Origin: ZYF759 sp046297455 | GTDB lineage: Bacteria > Pseudomonadota > Alphaproteobacteria > Rhizobiales > Rhizobiaceae | Reading direction: 5' to 3' | Assembly: GCA_046297455.1 (NCBI GenBank) | Contig: JBKBIT010000017.1 | Span: forward strand, 29,187-93,186 | Length of the DNA stretch: 64,000 nt | In this document: one piece after another, positions 47,173 to 56,288 of the stretch | Layout: every line of letters begins with the position of its first letter | Numbering within the stretch: the stretch's first letter is position 1 | Made by a program: the position numbers and the translations under genes | The notes under the pieces: model-generated | The model's input: only the letters and a program-made list of their open reading frames with translations | Databases searched by the model: none | Told to the model about the DNA's origin: nothing

Positions 47173-47952
47173 TCAGCGCTCGACGGCGCCGATGATCGGC
47201 CCGAACCCGCCATGCCAGGAAAAGTCGTTGCGGCCAAGCGAGGGCGCATAGATGCCCGTACCGCGGCCTCCGTCTAGGAACAGGGCGTCGCGGCTGCCCA
47301 GATTGTCGCGGAACAGCCGCGCGAAATCGTGAAAATTCACGTGGCGCTGGCTGATCGCGAAATGCACCGTGCCATCATCCGAAACGCCGACACCGGTGCG
47401 CCAGGTGCGGTCGCGCGAGCCTTCGATGAGGGCGGGATGCAACTGGCCATCGATTACCAGCATCGGGCCTGACTGGGTGGCATGGATCGCGTCGGGCGAA
47501 AGCCTCGAATAGGTGTCGGCGGGTAGAATGCCGGCACCCTCGCCGGTGAGATAGAAAACGCCGTTGGGCTTCTTGTAGAAGTTCGGCACAGGGCGCATGC
47601 CCGCCGGTGCATCCCGCAGATTGAGAGGCCGCAACTCGGCGCCGTTCTCGACATGAAGGCCGACTGGCGTGAAATCGGTCTGGAACATGCCGCCATTGAT
47701 CGCGAAGGTCAGGCTGCCACCTTCATTCTCCAGCGAATTCGCAAGCGCCGTGAAGGTGCGGAAGGGTGTGCCGTCACCGTTGCGCCAAAACAGTTCAAGC
47801 CTCTGTTGCCCAGGGTCGAAGCTGCACACCGCATAGCGGGCCGATTCGAACTGGACCTCACGACAGGTCGCGTCCGCGTTTGCCGCGCCGAGAAGGGAAG
47901 CGGCAAGCGCGAAGCCGCATAGGGCCTGCATGCTTCTGGCCAAGAACGTCAT
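47173..47952 (-). CDS. Exported phosphodiester glycosidase (NAGPA-like) family protein
   Basis: A 259-aa protein with a signal peptide (about residues 1-27, ending near ANADA). The mature part matches the NAGPA domain family: FAINGGMFQTDFTPVGLHV, QSGPMLVIDG, RTGVGVSDDG and the late ARLFRDNLGSRDALFLDGG. In animals the family removes N-acetylglucosamine from mannose-6-phosphate; bacterial members are envelope proteins of unknown glycosidase substrate. The ATG at 47952 has a GGAGG site, so the longer frame is rejected. Confidence 0.88.
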   Translation of the reverse strand: MTFLARSMQALCGFALAASLLGAANADATCREVQFESARYAVCSFDPGQQRLELFWRNGDGTPFRTFTALANSLENEGGSLTFAINGGMFQTDFTPVGLHVENGAELRPLNLRDAPAGMRPVPNFYKKPNGVFYLTGEGAGILPADTYSRLSPDAIHATQSGPMLVIDGQLHPALIEGSRDRTWRTGVGVSDDGTVHFAISQRHVNFHDFARLFRDNLGSRDALFLDGGRGTGIYAPSLGRNDFSWHGGFGPIIGAVER

Positions 47953-48042
47953 CAAGCCTCCAACAGGACCCCCGTCAAACAGGGAACCTAACCACAAGGC
48001 GCGAATTTACATATGATTGGGGCATGGGAAAGGAACAAAGAC

Positions 48043-48198
48043 ATGTCTGCAGATCATCAATCCGAGAGCCCGCAAAAACTGAGCAAAACCGAGGCCCGGC
48101 AGGGCAGGGTAGTCGGCAATGGGCGGATTGCTAAGATCCTGATGACCTCGATGGCCGCGCTCGTGGTGGTCGGCATTTTACTGTTCGTCATCTTCTGA
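48043..48198 (+). CDS. Small single-pass membrane protein, 51 aa
   Basis: A polar N-terminus (SADHQSESPQKLSKTEARQG) is followed by one C-terminal transmembrane helix (about residues 32-51, ILMTSMAALVVVGILLFVIF), which gives a tail-anchored topology. The ATG at 48043 has an AAAGGA site; a longer start at 48013 is possible. No known function; small proteins of this design are widespread in Rhizobiales. Confidence 0.7.
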   Translation: MSADHQSESPQKLSKTEARQGRVVGNGRIAKILMTSMAALVVVGILLFVIF

Positions 48199-48199
48199 G

Positions 48200-48230
48200 G
48201 CGCTTCGCCACGCAGCCTGCGGCGAAGCGC
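48200..48230 (+). terminator. Bidirectional hairpin between the small membrane protein and aldehyde dehydrogenase genes
   Basis: Perfect 10-bp stem GCGCTTCGCC / GGCGAAGCGC, followed on the plus strand by TTCGATATTT. It could stop both convergent genes. Confidence 0.55.
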
Positions 48231-48244
48231 TTCGATATTTCCAC

Positions 48245-49681
48245 TCACGCCAGCGTGTAGGCAGTCTTCACGGTGGTGTAGAATTCTGCGGCGTAGCGGC
48301 CCTGTTCGCGCGGGCCGTAGCTCGATCCCTTGCGGCCGCCGAAGGGCACGTGGAAGTCGACGCCGGCCGTCGGTAGGTTCACCATCACCATGCCCGCTTC
48401 CGCGTTGCGCTTGAAATGGGTGGCGTGCTTGAGGCTTGCCGTGCAGATGCCCGACGACAGGCCGAACTCGGTGTCGTTGGCCACATGCAGCGCCTCCTCA
48501 TAGTCCTTCACCCGGATCACCGAGGCGACCGGCCCGAAAATTTCCTCGCGGCTGATACGCATCTGGTTGGTCGCTTCTGTGAACAGAGCCGGCTGCAGAT
48601 AAAAGCCCGGCGTCTCGCGGTTGAGCCGCTCGCCGCCCCAATGGAGCTTTGCGCCCTCGTCGCGGCCGATGGCGATGTATTTCTCGTCCTGCTCGAGCTG
48701 GCCCTCGTCGACCACCGGGCCGATATGGGTGCCCTGCTTGACCGCGTTGTCGACTGACAGGCTCTTCAGCTTCTCGGTGACGGCCTCGACGAAGCGGTCG
48801 TGGATGCCTTCGGTCACGATCAGGCGCGAAGACGCCGTGCAACGCTGGCCGGTGGAGAAGAAAGCGCCGTTGACCGCGCAGTCGACGGCGATGGCGAGAT
48901 CGGCATCGTCGAGCACGACGAGCGGGTTCTTGCCGCCCATCTCGAGCTGGAACTTGCGCATCCTCTCGACCGAGGCCGAAGCCACGCGCCTGCCGGTGCC
49001 GACCGAGCCGGTGAAGGAGATGGCGTCGATGTCCTTGCTGTCCAGGATGGCCTGGCCGACCACCGAACCCTTGCCCATGACGAGGTTGAGCACGCCCTTG
49101 GGCAGGCCGGCGCGGTGAAGGATGTCGACGATCGCCCAGGCGCAGCCGGGCGTCAGGTCAGCCGGCTTGAAGACGACCGTGTTGCCGTAGCAAAGTGCTG
49201 GCGCGATCTTCCAGGCGGGGATGGCGATCGGAAAATTCCACGGCGTGATGATGCCGACCACGCCGACCGCCTCGCGCGTCATCTCGACGCCAACGCCGGG
49301 GCGCACGCTGGGCACCGTCTCGCCCGTAAGCCGCAGCGCCTCGCCAGCGAAGAAATCGAATATCTGGGCGGCGCGAACCGTCTCGCCGATGCCTTCGGCA
49401 AGCGTCTTGCCCTCCTCACGGGCAAGCAGCTTTCCGAGTTCCTCCTTGCGCGCGGTAATCTCGTCGGCCGCCTTGCGCAGGACACCGTGGCGTTCCATCA
49501 GGCCGGAGCGCGACCATGCGGGAGACGCCGCGCGCGCGGCCGCGATTGCCGCCTCGGCATCGGCCTTGGTGGCGCGGGAATAGTGACCCACAATTTCGTT
49601 GGTGTCGGAGGGATTGATGTTGGCGATCGCCTCGCCCTCCACCCAAGCGCCGGCGATAAGGTTGCGGTGCAATTCGGTCAT
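48245..49681 (-). CDS. NAD(P)-dependent aldehyde dehydrogenase (2-oxoglutarate semialdehyde dehydrogenase-like)
   Basis: A 478-aa aldehyde dehydrogenase. Cofactor region ITPWNFPIAIPAWKIAPAL, the FTGSVGTGRRV glycine motif, the catalytic Glu in LEMGGKNPLVV and the catalytic Cys in FSTGQRCTASSR. Features such as the ending AEFYTTVKTAY resemble the YcbD-type 2,5-dioxovalerate (2-oxoglutarate semialdehyde) dehydrogenases of sugar-acid degradation; the substrate is inferred. Start by GGGAG site at 49681. It sits directly downstream of moeA, where many Rhizobiales have lexA. Confidence 0.88.
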   Translation of the reverse strand: MTELHRNLIAGAWVEGEAIANINPSDTNEIVGHYSRATKADAEAAIAAARAASPAWSRSGLMERHGVLRKAADEITARKEELGKLLAREEGKTLAEGIGETVRAAQIFDFFAGEALRLTGETVPSVRPGVGVEMTREAVGVVGIITPWNFPIAIPAWKIAPALCYGNTVVFKPADLTPGCAWAIVDILHRAGLPKGVLNLVMGKGSVVGQAILDSKDIDAISFTGSVGTGRRVASASVERMRKFQLEMGGKNPLVVLDDADLAIAVDCAVNGAFFSTGQRCTASSRLIVTEGIHDRFVEAVTEKLKSLSVDNAVKQGTHIGPVVDEGQLEQDEKYIAIGRDEGAKLHWGGERLNRETPGFYLQPALFTEATNQMRISREEIFGPVASVIRVKDYEEALHVANDTEFGLSSGICTASLKHATHFKRNAEAGMVMVNLPTAGVDFHVPFGGRKGSSYGPREQGRYAAEFYTTVKTAYTLA

Positions 49682-49798
49682 GTCGTCTCCCAGATGGTGT
49701 TTGTGGCAAACATAGCTACCTGCTCCCGCGCGCGAAAGGCGGTTTCCCGCAGGCGACGGGCGCATAACCGCAGTTTGTGGGATTTGCTCGCCGGAAAT

Positions 49799-51010
49799 TC
49801 AGATTTCGCGAAGCTGGATCACCCGGCAGACATCGCCAGCCTTTACTGCGGGGGCATTTGGGGGGCGGACGATGAGCACGTCGGAGGCGGCCAGCGCGGA
49901 GAGCATGGATGAATCCTGTATTTTCAACGGTGTTGCGATCCAATCATCGCCGTGGCGTTCGGCGCGTGAACGGACATAGTCCTGCCTCTCGCCATTGCTT
50001 TCCATGTCCACCGCGAGCTTCATATCGCGGTGGCGGTCGACAGCAGGCCGGCCGGCGAGCTTCACTACCAGCGGCGCCAGAAAGAGATGGGCACAGACCA
50101 GTGCGGAAACGGGGTTGCCGGGCAGCCCCAGCACGCGCGCTGAACCCAGTCTGCCGAACATCAGCGGCTTTCCCGGCCGCATGGCGATTTTCCAGAAGCC
50201 TAGTTCGACGCCTTCCGCAGTCAGTACCTTGTGCACGAGGTCGTGGTCGCCGACCGAGGCGCCTCCGATTGTGACGATAACTGCGGCACCGGCCTTTTGC
50301 GCGCTCTGGACGGCCTCGGCGATCGCGTGCTCACGATCCGGCGCGATGCCGAGATCAAGTGCTAGTCCGCCTGCACGGCGCACGATCTCTGCGATGCCAA
50401 ACCCATTTGAGCTGACGATCTGGTCGGTGCCAGGCTCCGCCCCCACCGGCACCAGTTCATCGCCGGTCGCCAGAATGGCCACAAGAGGGACGGGGTGGAC
50501 ACGAAGCGTGGGTTGGTTTGCCGATGCTGCCAGCGACAAGGCTGCCGCGTCCAGTTCGCGGCCGGCAGAAAGCACCGTCTTGCCTCGAGCAAAGTCGAGC
50601 CCTGCGCGGCGGATGTGTCGTCCGCGATCGGTTGCGTCCAGCACCTCGATGGTTCCGCCTTCATGCCGCCTGGCATTCTCTTGGATAAGGACAGTGTCGG
50701 CGCCTTCGGGCACGGGTGCTCCCGTGAAAATCCGTACCGCCTCGCCGGAACCGATTTCCCCGGAGAAGCGGCGACCGGCCGCGGCCTCGCCGATGACCTT
50801 CAACCTGGCCGGGATGTTGGAAATGTCGGCGGCGCGCACGGCATAGCCGTCCATGGCCGATGCAGGGAAGGGTGGCTGGTCGCGGGCAGCCACCACATCT
50901 TCCGCCAATACACGGCCGCCCGCCTCAGCAAGCGTCACTGTTTCCGCCGGTCCGGGCTTTGCGTCTGCGAGAACACGGGACAGCGCTTCGTCGACGGGGA
51001 GCAGTGCCAT
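49799..51010 (-). CDS. moeA: Molybdopterin molybdenumtransferase MoeA
   Basis: A 403-aa protein that inserts molybdate into molybdopterin. N-terminal PVDEALSRVLADAKP, AARDQPPFPASAMDGYAVRA, GEAVRIFTGAPVPEGADTV, the MPT-binding domain with VTIGGASVGDHDLV, and the C-terminal barrel with GLPGNPVSALVCAHLF. The start ATG (51010) follows moaC by 2 bases. The longer frame is antisense or out-of-frame of moaC and rejected. Last gene of the ppiD-trpD-trpC-moaC-moeA cluster. Confidence 0.96.
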   Translation of the reverse strand: MALLPVDEALSRVLADAKPGPAETVTLAEAGGRVLAEDVVAARDQPPFPASAMDGYAVRAADISNIPARLKVIGEAAAGRRFSGEIGSGEAVRIFTGAPVPEGADTVLIQENARRHEGGTIEVLDATDRGRHIRRAGLDFARGKTVLSAGRELDAAALSLAASANQPTLRVHPVPLVAILATGDELVPVGAEPGTDQIVSSNGFGIAEIVRRAGGLALDLGIAPDREHAIAEAVQSAQKAGAAVIVTIGGASVGDHDLVHKVLTAEGVELGFWKIAMRPGKPLMFGRLGSARVLGLPGNPVSALVCAHLFLAPLVVKLAGRPAVDRHRDMKLAVDMESNGERQDYVRSRAERHGDDWIATPLKIQDSSMLSALAASDVLIVRPPNAPAVKAGDVCRVIQLREI

Positions 51011-51012
51011 GG

Positions 51013-51510
51013 TTAGCCTTGACTTACCTTGTAGTCGCCGGACTTTCCGCCGGTCTTTTCGACCAGCCGCACGTTCTCGATCACCATTTCGCGGTCGACG
51101 GCCTTGGCCATGTCGTAGATTGTAAGGCACGCGACGCTTGCAGCGGTCAAAGCTTCCATCTCCACGCCAGTCTTGCCGGTTACCCGTGCGAGCGCCGTGA
51201 CGCGCAAGCCTGGAAGCGTGTGGTCAGGTTCGATATCGACCGATACCTTGGTAAGAAGCAGCGGATGACAAAGTGGGATTAGCTCATGCGTACATTTGGC
51301 GGCCATGATCCCGGCAACCCGGGCGATGCCGATCACGTCTCCCTTCTTGGCGTTGCCCGCGAGGATCAGGTCCAGCGTCTGCGGCAGCATGCGGACCGCG
51401 CCCTCGGCGATCGCGGTTCGCACCGTCTCGTCCTTTGCGCCAACGTCAACCATGTCAGCCGCGCCGCTTTCGGAGAGATGGGTCAGTCGTCCTTGGCCAC
51501 TGATGGACAT
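51013..51510 (-). CDS. moaC: Cyclic pyranopterin monophosphate synthase accessory protein MoaC
   Basis: A 165-aa enzyme of the first step of molybdenum-cofactor synthesis. Visible family blocks: HLSESGAADMVDVGAKDETVR, GIMAAKCTHELIPLCHPL and GVEMEALTAASVACLTIYDMAKAVD. Length is normal. It is 3 bases downstream of trpC on the same strand. Confidence 0.97.
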   Translation of the reverse strand: MSISGQGRLTHLSESGAADMVDVGAKDETVRTAIAEGAVRMLPQTLDLILAGNAKKGDVIGIARVAGIMAAKCTHELIPLCHPLLLTKVSVDIEPDHTLPGLRVTALARVTGKTGVEMEALTAASVACLTIYDMAKAVDREMVIENVRLVEKTGGKSGDYKVSQG

Positions 51511-51513
51511 GGC

Positions 51514-52329
51514 TCAATCCGCCGCCGCGGCAGCGCCGGCGCCTTCAAGGAGCAAGCGTGTGGCTGTCGTCACGTTTTCCTGGCGCATCAGGCTCTCGCC
51601 GACCAGGAAAGTAGAAATTCCGGATGTAGCAAGCCGCTGGCAGTCGTCATGGGTAAAGATGCCGCTCTCGCCGATCACGATCCGGTCTGCGGGAATGCGC
51701 TTGGCCAGCCGTTCCGATGTTTCAAGGCTGACCTCGAATGTCCGCAGATCGCGGTTGTTGATGCCGATCAGCGGCGACGAGAGTTCTAGCGCACGGTCGA
51801 GTTCGGCCTCGTCATGCACTTCGACCAATGCATCCATGCCGAGTTCGAAAGCCGTTTCTTCCAATGCGCGTGCCTCGTCGTCGGAAACGCTAGCCATGAT
51901 GATCAGGATGGCGTCCGCACCCCAACTGCGCGCTTCATAAACCTGATATGGCTCCAGCATGAAGTCCTTGCGCAAGGCGGGCAGGGAGGTCGCCTTGCGG
52001 GCGGCCGTCAGAAATTCGGGTGCACCCTGGAAGGAGGGTGTGTCGGTCAGCACCGAAAGGCAAGCCGCGCCGCCCTTTTCATAGGCGCGGGCAAGTGCCG
52101 GTGGGTCGAAATCGGCCCGGATCAACCCCTTGGAAGGGCTAGCCTTCTTGATTTCCGCTATCAGCGCGAAGCGACCGGCATCGAGCATGCTGCGGATGGC
52201 GTCGGCAAAACCGCGTGGCATCGCCATATCTGCAAGTCTTGCCTTCAGTTCAGACAGTGGGGCTTTGGATTTTGCCGCGGCGATCTCTTGACGCTTATAG
52301 GCTTCGATCTTCCTCAGCACATCCGTCAT
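51514..52329 (-). CDS. trpC: Indole-3-glycerol phosphate synthase
   Basis: A 271-aa TIM-barrel enzyme of tryptophan synthesis. ALIAEIKKASPSKGLI, the RKDFMLEPYQVYEARSWGADAILLI-type block (here AILIIMA), and LIGINNRDLRTFEVSLE followed by GESGIFTH are diagnostic. It overlaps trpD by four bases (ATGA). Confidence 0.97.
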   Translation of the reverse strand: MTDVLRKIEAYKRQEIAAAKSKAPLSELKARLADMAMPRGFADAIRSMLDAGRFALIAEIKKASPSKGLIRADFDPPALARAYEKGGAACLSVLTDTPSFQGAPEFLTAARKATSLPALRKDFMLEPYQVYEARSWGADAILIIMASVSDDEARALEETAFELGMDALVEVHDEAELDRALELSSPLIGINNRDLRTFEVSLETSERLAKRIPADRIVIGESGIFTHDDCQRLATSGISTFLVGESLMRQENVTTATRLLLEGAGAAAAAD

Positions 52330-53354
52330 CGCGATGTTGCCTTCCTGTTGGAGACAGCCACCAGCCTGTCGAGGGCTTCCATGGCCTTTCCGTCATCAAC
52401 CGATCTTGCCGCAAGTGCGATCCCATCCGCCAGCGTCCGTGCGCGCGAAGCTACGACGAGTGCCCCTGCTGCATTCAAGAGGGCGATATCGCGATAGGGC
52501 CCGGGCGAACCAAGCAATACGGCGCGTAACGCTTCCGCGTTATATTCCGCATCGCCGCCCTTCAGTGCCTCCGGGGCGACGCGTGTCAGGCCAACTTCCT
52601 CGGGCGTGACCTCAAAGACACGGACTTCACCCTTTTCAAGAGCAGCGACCCGGGTGGCACCAGTTGTGGTCATTTCGTCGAGGCCGTCGCCGTGTACGAC
52701 CCATACCGCTTCCGAACCGAGCCCGTTGAGAACATGCGCCAAGGGCTCCACCCATTCAGGAGCGAAAACGCCCACCAGTTGCCGGGACACGCCGGCGGGA
52801 TTGGACAGAGGGCCAAGGAGATTGAAGATGGTGCGCGTGCCGAGCTCCACCCGCGACGGGCCGACATGCCGCATGGCAGAATGATGAGAGGGCGCGAACA
52901 TGAAGCCGACGCCGGCCTCGACGATGCAACGGGCAATGAGTTCCGGCCCGATCTCGATGTTTACCCCGAGTGCGGCCAGCGTATCGGCTGCACCGGAGCG
53001 CGAGGAGAGCGCGCGGTTGCCGTGCTTAGCCACGGGCACGCCCGCGCCCGCCACGATAAAGGCTGCACAGGTCGACACATTATAGGAGCCCGACGCATCG
53101 CCGCCGGTTCCGACGATGTCGACCGAATCTGCCGGCGCAGCAACCGGCAGCATCTTCGCCCGCATAGTGGCGACGGCACCTGAAATCTCTTCCACGGTTT
53201 CGCCACGCACGCGCAGCGCCATCAGGAAGCCACCAATCTGGGACGGCGTGGCGTCGCCAGACATCATGATGTCAAAGGCTGCGCGTGACTCTTCGAAGGA
53301 TAGCGGCTTACCGCTCGCTGCCTTTGTGATGTAGGTCTTGAACTCCCCCACCAT
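52326..53354 (-). CDS. trpD: Anthranilate phosphoribosyltransferase
   Basis: A 342-aa enzyme coupling anthranilate to PRPP. PRPP/Mg motif VDIVGTGGDASGSYNVSTCAAFIVAGAGVPVAKHGNRALSS (seen in part), the block GVNIEIGPE, and MRHVGPSRVELGTRTIFNLLGPLSNPA. It is 8 bases downstream of ppiD. trpE/G are not in the window. Confidence 0.97.
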   Translation of the reverse strand: MVGEFKTYITKAASGKPLSFEESRAAFDIMMSGDATPSQIGGFLMALRVRGETVEEISGAVATMRAKMLPVAAPADSVDIVGTGGDASGSYNVSTCAAFIVAGAGVPVAKHGNRALSSRSGAADTLAALGVNIEIGPELIARCIVEAGVGFMFAPSHHSAMRHVGPSRVELGTRTIFNLLGPLSNPAGVSRQLVGVFAPEWVEPLAHVLNGLGSEAVWVVHGDGLDEMTTTGATRVAALEKGEVRVFEVTPEEVGLTRVAPEALKGGDAEYNAEALRAVLLGSPGPYRDIALLNAAGALVVASRARTLADGIALAARSVDDGKAMEALDRLVAVSNRKATSR

Positions 53355-53362
53355 GATGCCGC

Positions 53363-55243
53363 TCAGAAGCTCAGCGCCTGCTGAATGGCGTTCTGGTTGA
53401 CGCGAACCGGGTAGACACTCTGCAACCGCGCCACCAACTGATCGAGCAGATCATCAGAAAGGCCGCGCGCCATGGTGGAACGGGTATTTTCGTCAATTGC
53501 GTCAGGGCCTGCTGCCAGCGGTTGAGAAATATCCGTTACGGTGAAGACTGCCTCGCCACGCCCATCTTCCAGAGCCAGCGTACGGGTCGCACCACGCGGT
53601 GTCGCGAAGGCAACCTGTACGCCGTCGCGTCCCAGATCATTGTCGTTTGCAGTACGCGCAAGCCCAAACTTGTTGAGCACTTCGAGTTCCAGTTCTTCGG
53701 CGATCTCCGCCATCGCTTCGCCTGCCTCGATTCGTCCACGGACGTTTTCCGCGAGGGTTGAAAGCCGTGTCGCGCGCTCGGCTTGCGCCCAGTCCTCGGC
53801 AACCCGGTCGCGCACCTCGTCCAGCGGCATCTGCCGGGAGGGCGTGATGGCATCAACTTCGTAGAACAGAAAACCAAGCGTGCCGGTATTGAGGGGCGGA
53901 TTCTCCATGCCCTCTTCTGTTTCGAATGCCTCGGTAAGCATCATAGGCCCGCCCGGAAGGCTGACCCGCGTGCCGTCCGATGCCATACCCTGTGCATCGA
54001 ACTCAACCGTCTGGACGGTCAGTCCCAGCCTATCTGCGGCCTCTCGCATCGACTCTCCGGCGGCGCGGGCGTCTTCGTAGTTGTCATACAGCTCCATGAT
54101 GGAGTTACTGGAGCGGTCAAGGGCGATTTCCGAACGGATTTCGTCCTCCACATCGGTCAACGGTTCGGCGCCCGCCGGGATGATCTGGGTCACCCGCACG
54201 ATCACATGACCGAACATGCCGTCGATCACCTCGCTGACCGCGCCCTCCTCGATGTCGAATGCGGCCTCGGCAATGTTTCGATCGGGCACCTGATCCTGGC
54301 TGAACGTGCCGAGCAGCAGATCGTCGGGGCCACGCCCGAGTTCGACGGCAATATCGGCAAACTCCTCGCCAGCACGAATGCGCGCGAGCGTGGCTTCGGC
54401 TGCCTCCGGTTCCGGGAAGACGATCTGTTCGATCCGGCGCTGCTCCTCGACGGAATAGCGACCGATATTGGCCTGGTAATAGGCCTCGATGTCTTCGCTG
54501 CTGACAGCGGCGGGGTCGGCCGTCGTTTCCGGGTCCAACTGAATGAACGAGACCGTTCGGAACTCAGGCGCCACATAGTTCTCGACATTCGCGTCGTACC
54601 AGGCCTGGAGATCGGCATCGGACGGCGCTTCGATTGGGTCGACCAGGGCAGGCGGCAGGATCAGCACTTCCAGCGTCCTGCGTTCGCCCTGGTGCAGCGC
54701 CATTGCCGTCAGGAAGGTGTCGGGCAGTGTCAGCCCGTCTGAGACCGCTTCCACGATCTGCTGGCGTTTGGCCACGCGTTCGCGATTGGCAATATAGTCC
54801 TGCGGCCGCATGCCGACCTGGCGCAGGACGAATTCGAACTGGCGCCGATCGAAGCGGCCATCCGGACCGTGGAAAGCGGGATCCTCCGATGTCAGGGCCG
54901 CCAGACGATCGATGGACAGGCCAAGCCGCATCTCGCGGGCCTGCTCGTCAAGAAGTGCACCCGCGATCACCTGACTCAGAACCTGCTGGTCGACGCCGAA
55001 CATGCGGGCCTGTTCGCGCGTCAGCTGGGTACCGAACTGCTGCGACATCTGCATGATCTGACGGTCATAGGCCAGGCGATAGTCGATCGGGGAGACGGTC
55101 GTCTCACCCGCCGCAACCACATGGTTGGTGGTCCCACCTAGCATCTGACCCGAAATGCCCCAGACCGCGAAGCTCAACACGAGGAGGCCAAGCAGGAGCT
55201 TGACCACTAGTGAGCCCGATGCGTTGCGAAGCGATGTGAGCAT
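53363..55243 (-). CDS. Membrane-anchored periplasmic peptidyl-prolyl isomerase, PpiD-like (SurA_N / parvulin)
   Basis: A 626-aa chaperone anchored by one N-terminal helix (about residues 12-32, KLLLGLLVLSFAVWGISG). The N-terminal SurA-like chaperone part (about 40-190), a parvulin-like domain in the middle (EEFADIAVELGRGPDDLLLGTFSQDQVPD, then AFDIEEGAVSEVIDGMFGHVIVRVTQI), and a long C-terminal chaperone part follow. PpiD helps proteins leaving the Sec translocon to fold. The start (55243) is the ATG just before the helix; the frame continues to 55642 antisense to tpiA. It heads the operon with trpDC, moaC and moeA. Confidence 0.9.
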   Translation of the reverse strand: MLTSLRNASGSLVVKLLLGLLVLSFAVWGISGQMLGGTTNHVVAAGETTVSPIDYRLAYDRQIMQMSQQFGTQLTREQARMFGVDQQVLSQVIAGALLDEQAREMRLGLSIDRLAALTSEDPAFHGPDGRFDRRQFEFVLRQVGMRPQDYIANRERVAKRQQIVEAVSDGLTLPDTFLTAMALHQGERRTLEVLILPPALVDPIEAPSDADLQAWYDANVENYVAPEFRTVSFIQLDPETTADPAAVSSEDIEAYYQANIGRYSVEEQRRIEQIVFPEPEAAEATLARIRAGEEFADIAVELGRGPDDLLLGTFSQDQVPDRNIAEAAFDIEEGAVSEVIDGMFGHVIVRVTQIIPAGAEPLTDVEDEIRSEIALDRSSNSIMELYDNYEDARAAGESMREAADRLGLTVQTVEFDAQGMASDGTRVSLPGGPMMLTEAFETEEGMENPPLNTGTLGFLFYEVDAITPSRQMPLDEVRDRVAEDWAQAERATRLSTLAENVRGRIEAGEAMAEIAEELELEVLNKFGLARTANDNDLGRDGVQVAFATPRGATRTLALEDGRGEAVFTVTDISQPLAAGPDAIDENTRSTMARGLSDDLLDQLVARLQSVYPVRVNQNAIQQALSF

Positions 55244-55385
55244 GACCTGTCCGTTGCCTGAAAGACGTGATCGTTCGAGAGTTGATCCGGGAATACCGTT
55301 CCTGAAGCCCAGTGTCGATTGCTTTGTGGCCGCTTTTTGGTAGGAAGGCCCCATTCCCGAAACGAGATGCGAGGTTGATGGAGCC

Positions 55386-56153
55386 ATGACGCCAGGCATC
55401 AGGCCACTTGTCGCCGGCAACTGGAAGATGAACGGAACGAGCACATCGCTCGCCGAACTGCTCCGTATCGGGCAGGGTTTCATGTCCGGTCTCGATACCG
55501 AGACAGAGGCGTTGCTGTGCATACCTTCCACGCTTCTATGGCGCGCACACCAGATCCTTGGACCAACGCCGGTCGGCGTCGGCGGCCAGGATTGCCATGC
55601 CGAAGATGCAGGCGCGCACACGGGCGATATCTCGGCCGCCATGCTGAAGGATGCCGGTGCCAGTCATGTGATTGTCGGTCATTCCGAGCGTCGTGCCGAT
55701 CATGATGAGAGCGATGCCGACGTCCGTGCCAAGGCGGAAGCCGCCTGGCGGGCAGGGCTTGTCGCCATTCTGTGCATCGGTGAGACGAAGGACGAGCGCG
55801 AGGACGACGAGACCCTTAACGTCCTCTCTCGTCAGATATCAGGTTCGTTGCCCGAAGGCGCTACAGCCGCCAACCTCGTCCTGGCCTATGAACCGGTCTG
55901 GGCCATTGGTACCGGACTAACGCCGACAGCTGAAGATGTCGCCGTGGCGCATGCTCATATCCGCCAGGAGCTTCAGAAGCGCGTTGGCAAGGAACAGGCG
56001 AGTCGAATGCGGATACTGTATGGCGGGTCGGTGAAGCCCTCCAACGCGGCCGAACTGATGGCCGTGGCCAACGTCGACGGCGCACTGGTGGGCGGGGCCA
56101 GCCTGAAAGCCGACGATTTCCTCGGCATCGCCGAAGCCTATCGGAGCCTGTAA
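55386..56153 (+). CDS. tpiA: Triosephosphate isomerase
   Basis: A 255-aa glycolytic isomerase. NWKMNGT (Lys), VIVGHSERR (catalytic His), LAYEPVWAIGTG (catalytic Glu) and the phosphate-binding loop YGGSVKPSNA are all present. Divergent from ppiD and followed by secG and pyrG, the usual rhizobial order. Confidence 0.98.
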   Translation: MTPGIRPLVAGNWKMNGTSTSLAELLRIGQGFMSGLDTETEALLCIPSTLLWRAHQILGPTPVGVGGQDCHAEDAGAHTGDISAAMLKDAGASHVIVGHSERRADHDESDADVRAKAEAAWRAGLVAILCIGETKDEREDDETLNVLSRQISGSLPEGATAANLVLAYEPVWAIGTGLTPTAEDVAVAHAHIRQELQKRVGKEQASRMRILYGGSVKPSNAAELMAVANVDGALVGGASLKADDFLGIAEAYRSL

Positions 56154-56288
56154 CGGCATCTTCCCCTTTTTTCGAACGGCCTCCATGCCCATATGGTCGG
56201 CGACGGGGCTTGGAAAGCGGCCTGAAGCCGTGTATGGAGCCGCCTTTCGCTGGCCGAACGCGCAGATACGAAAGCACCAGTTTCTCCC

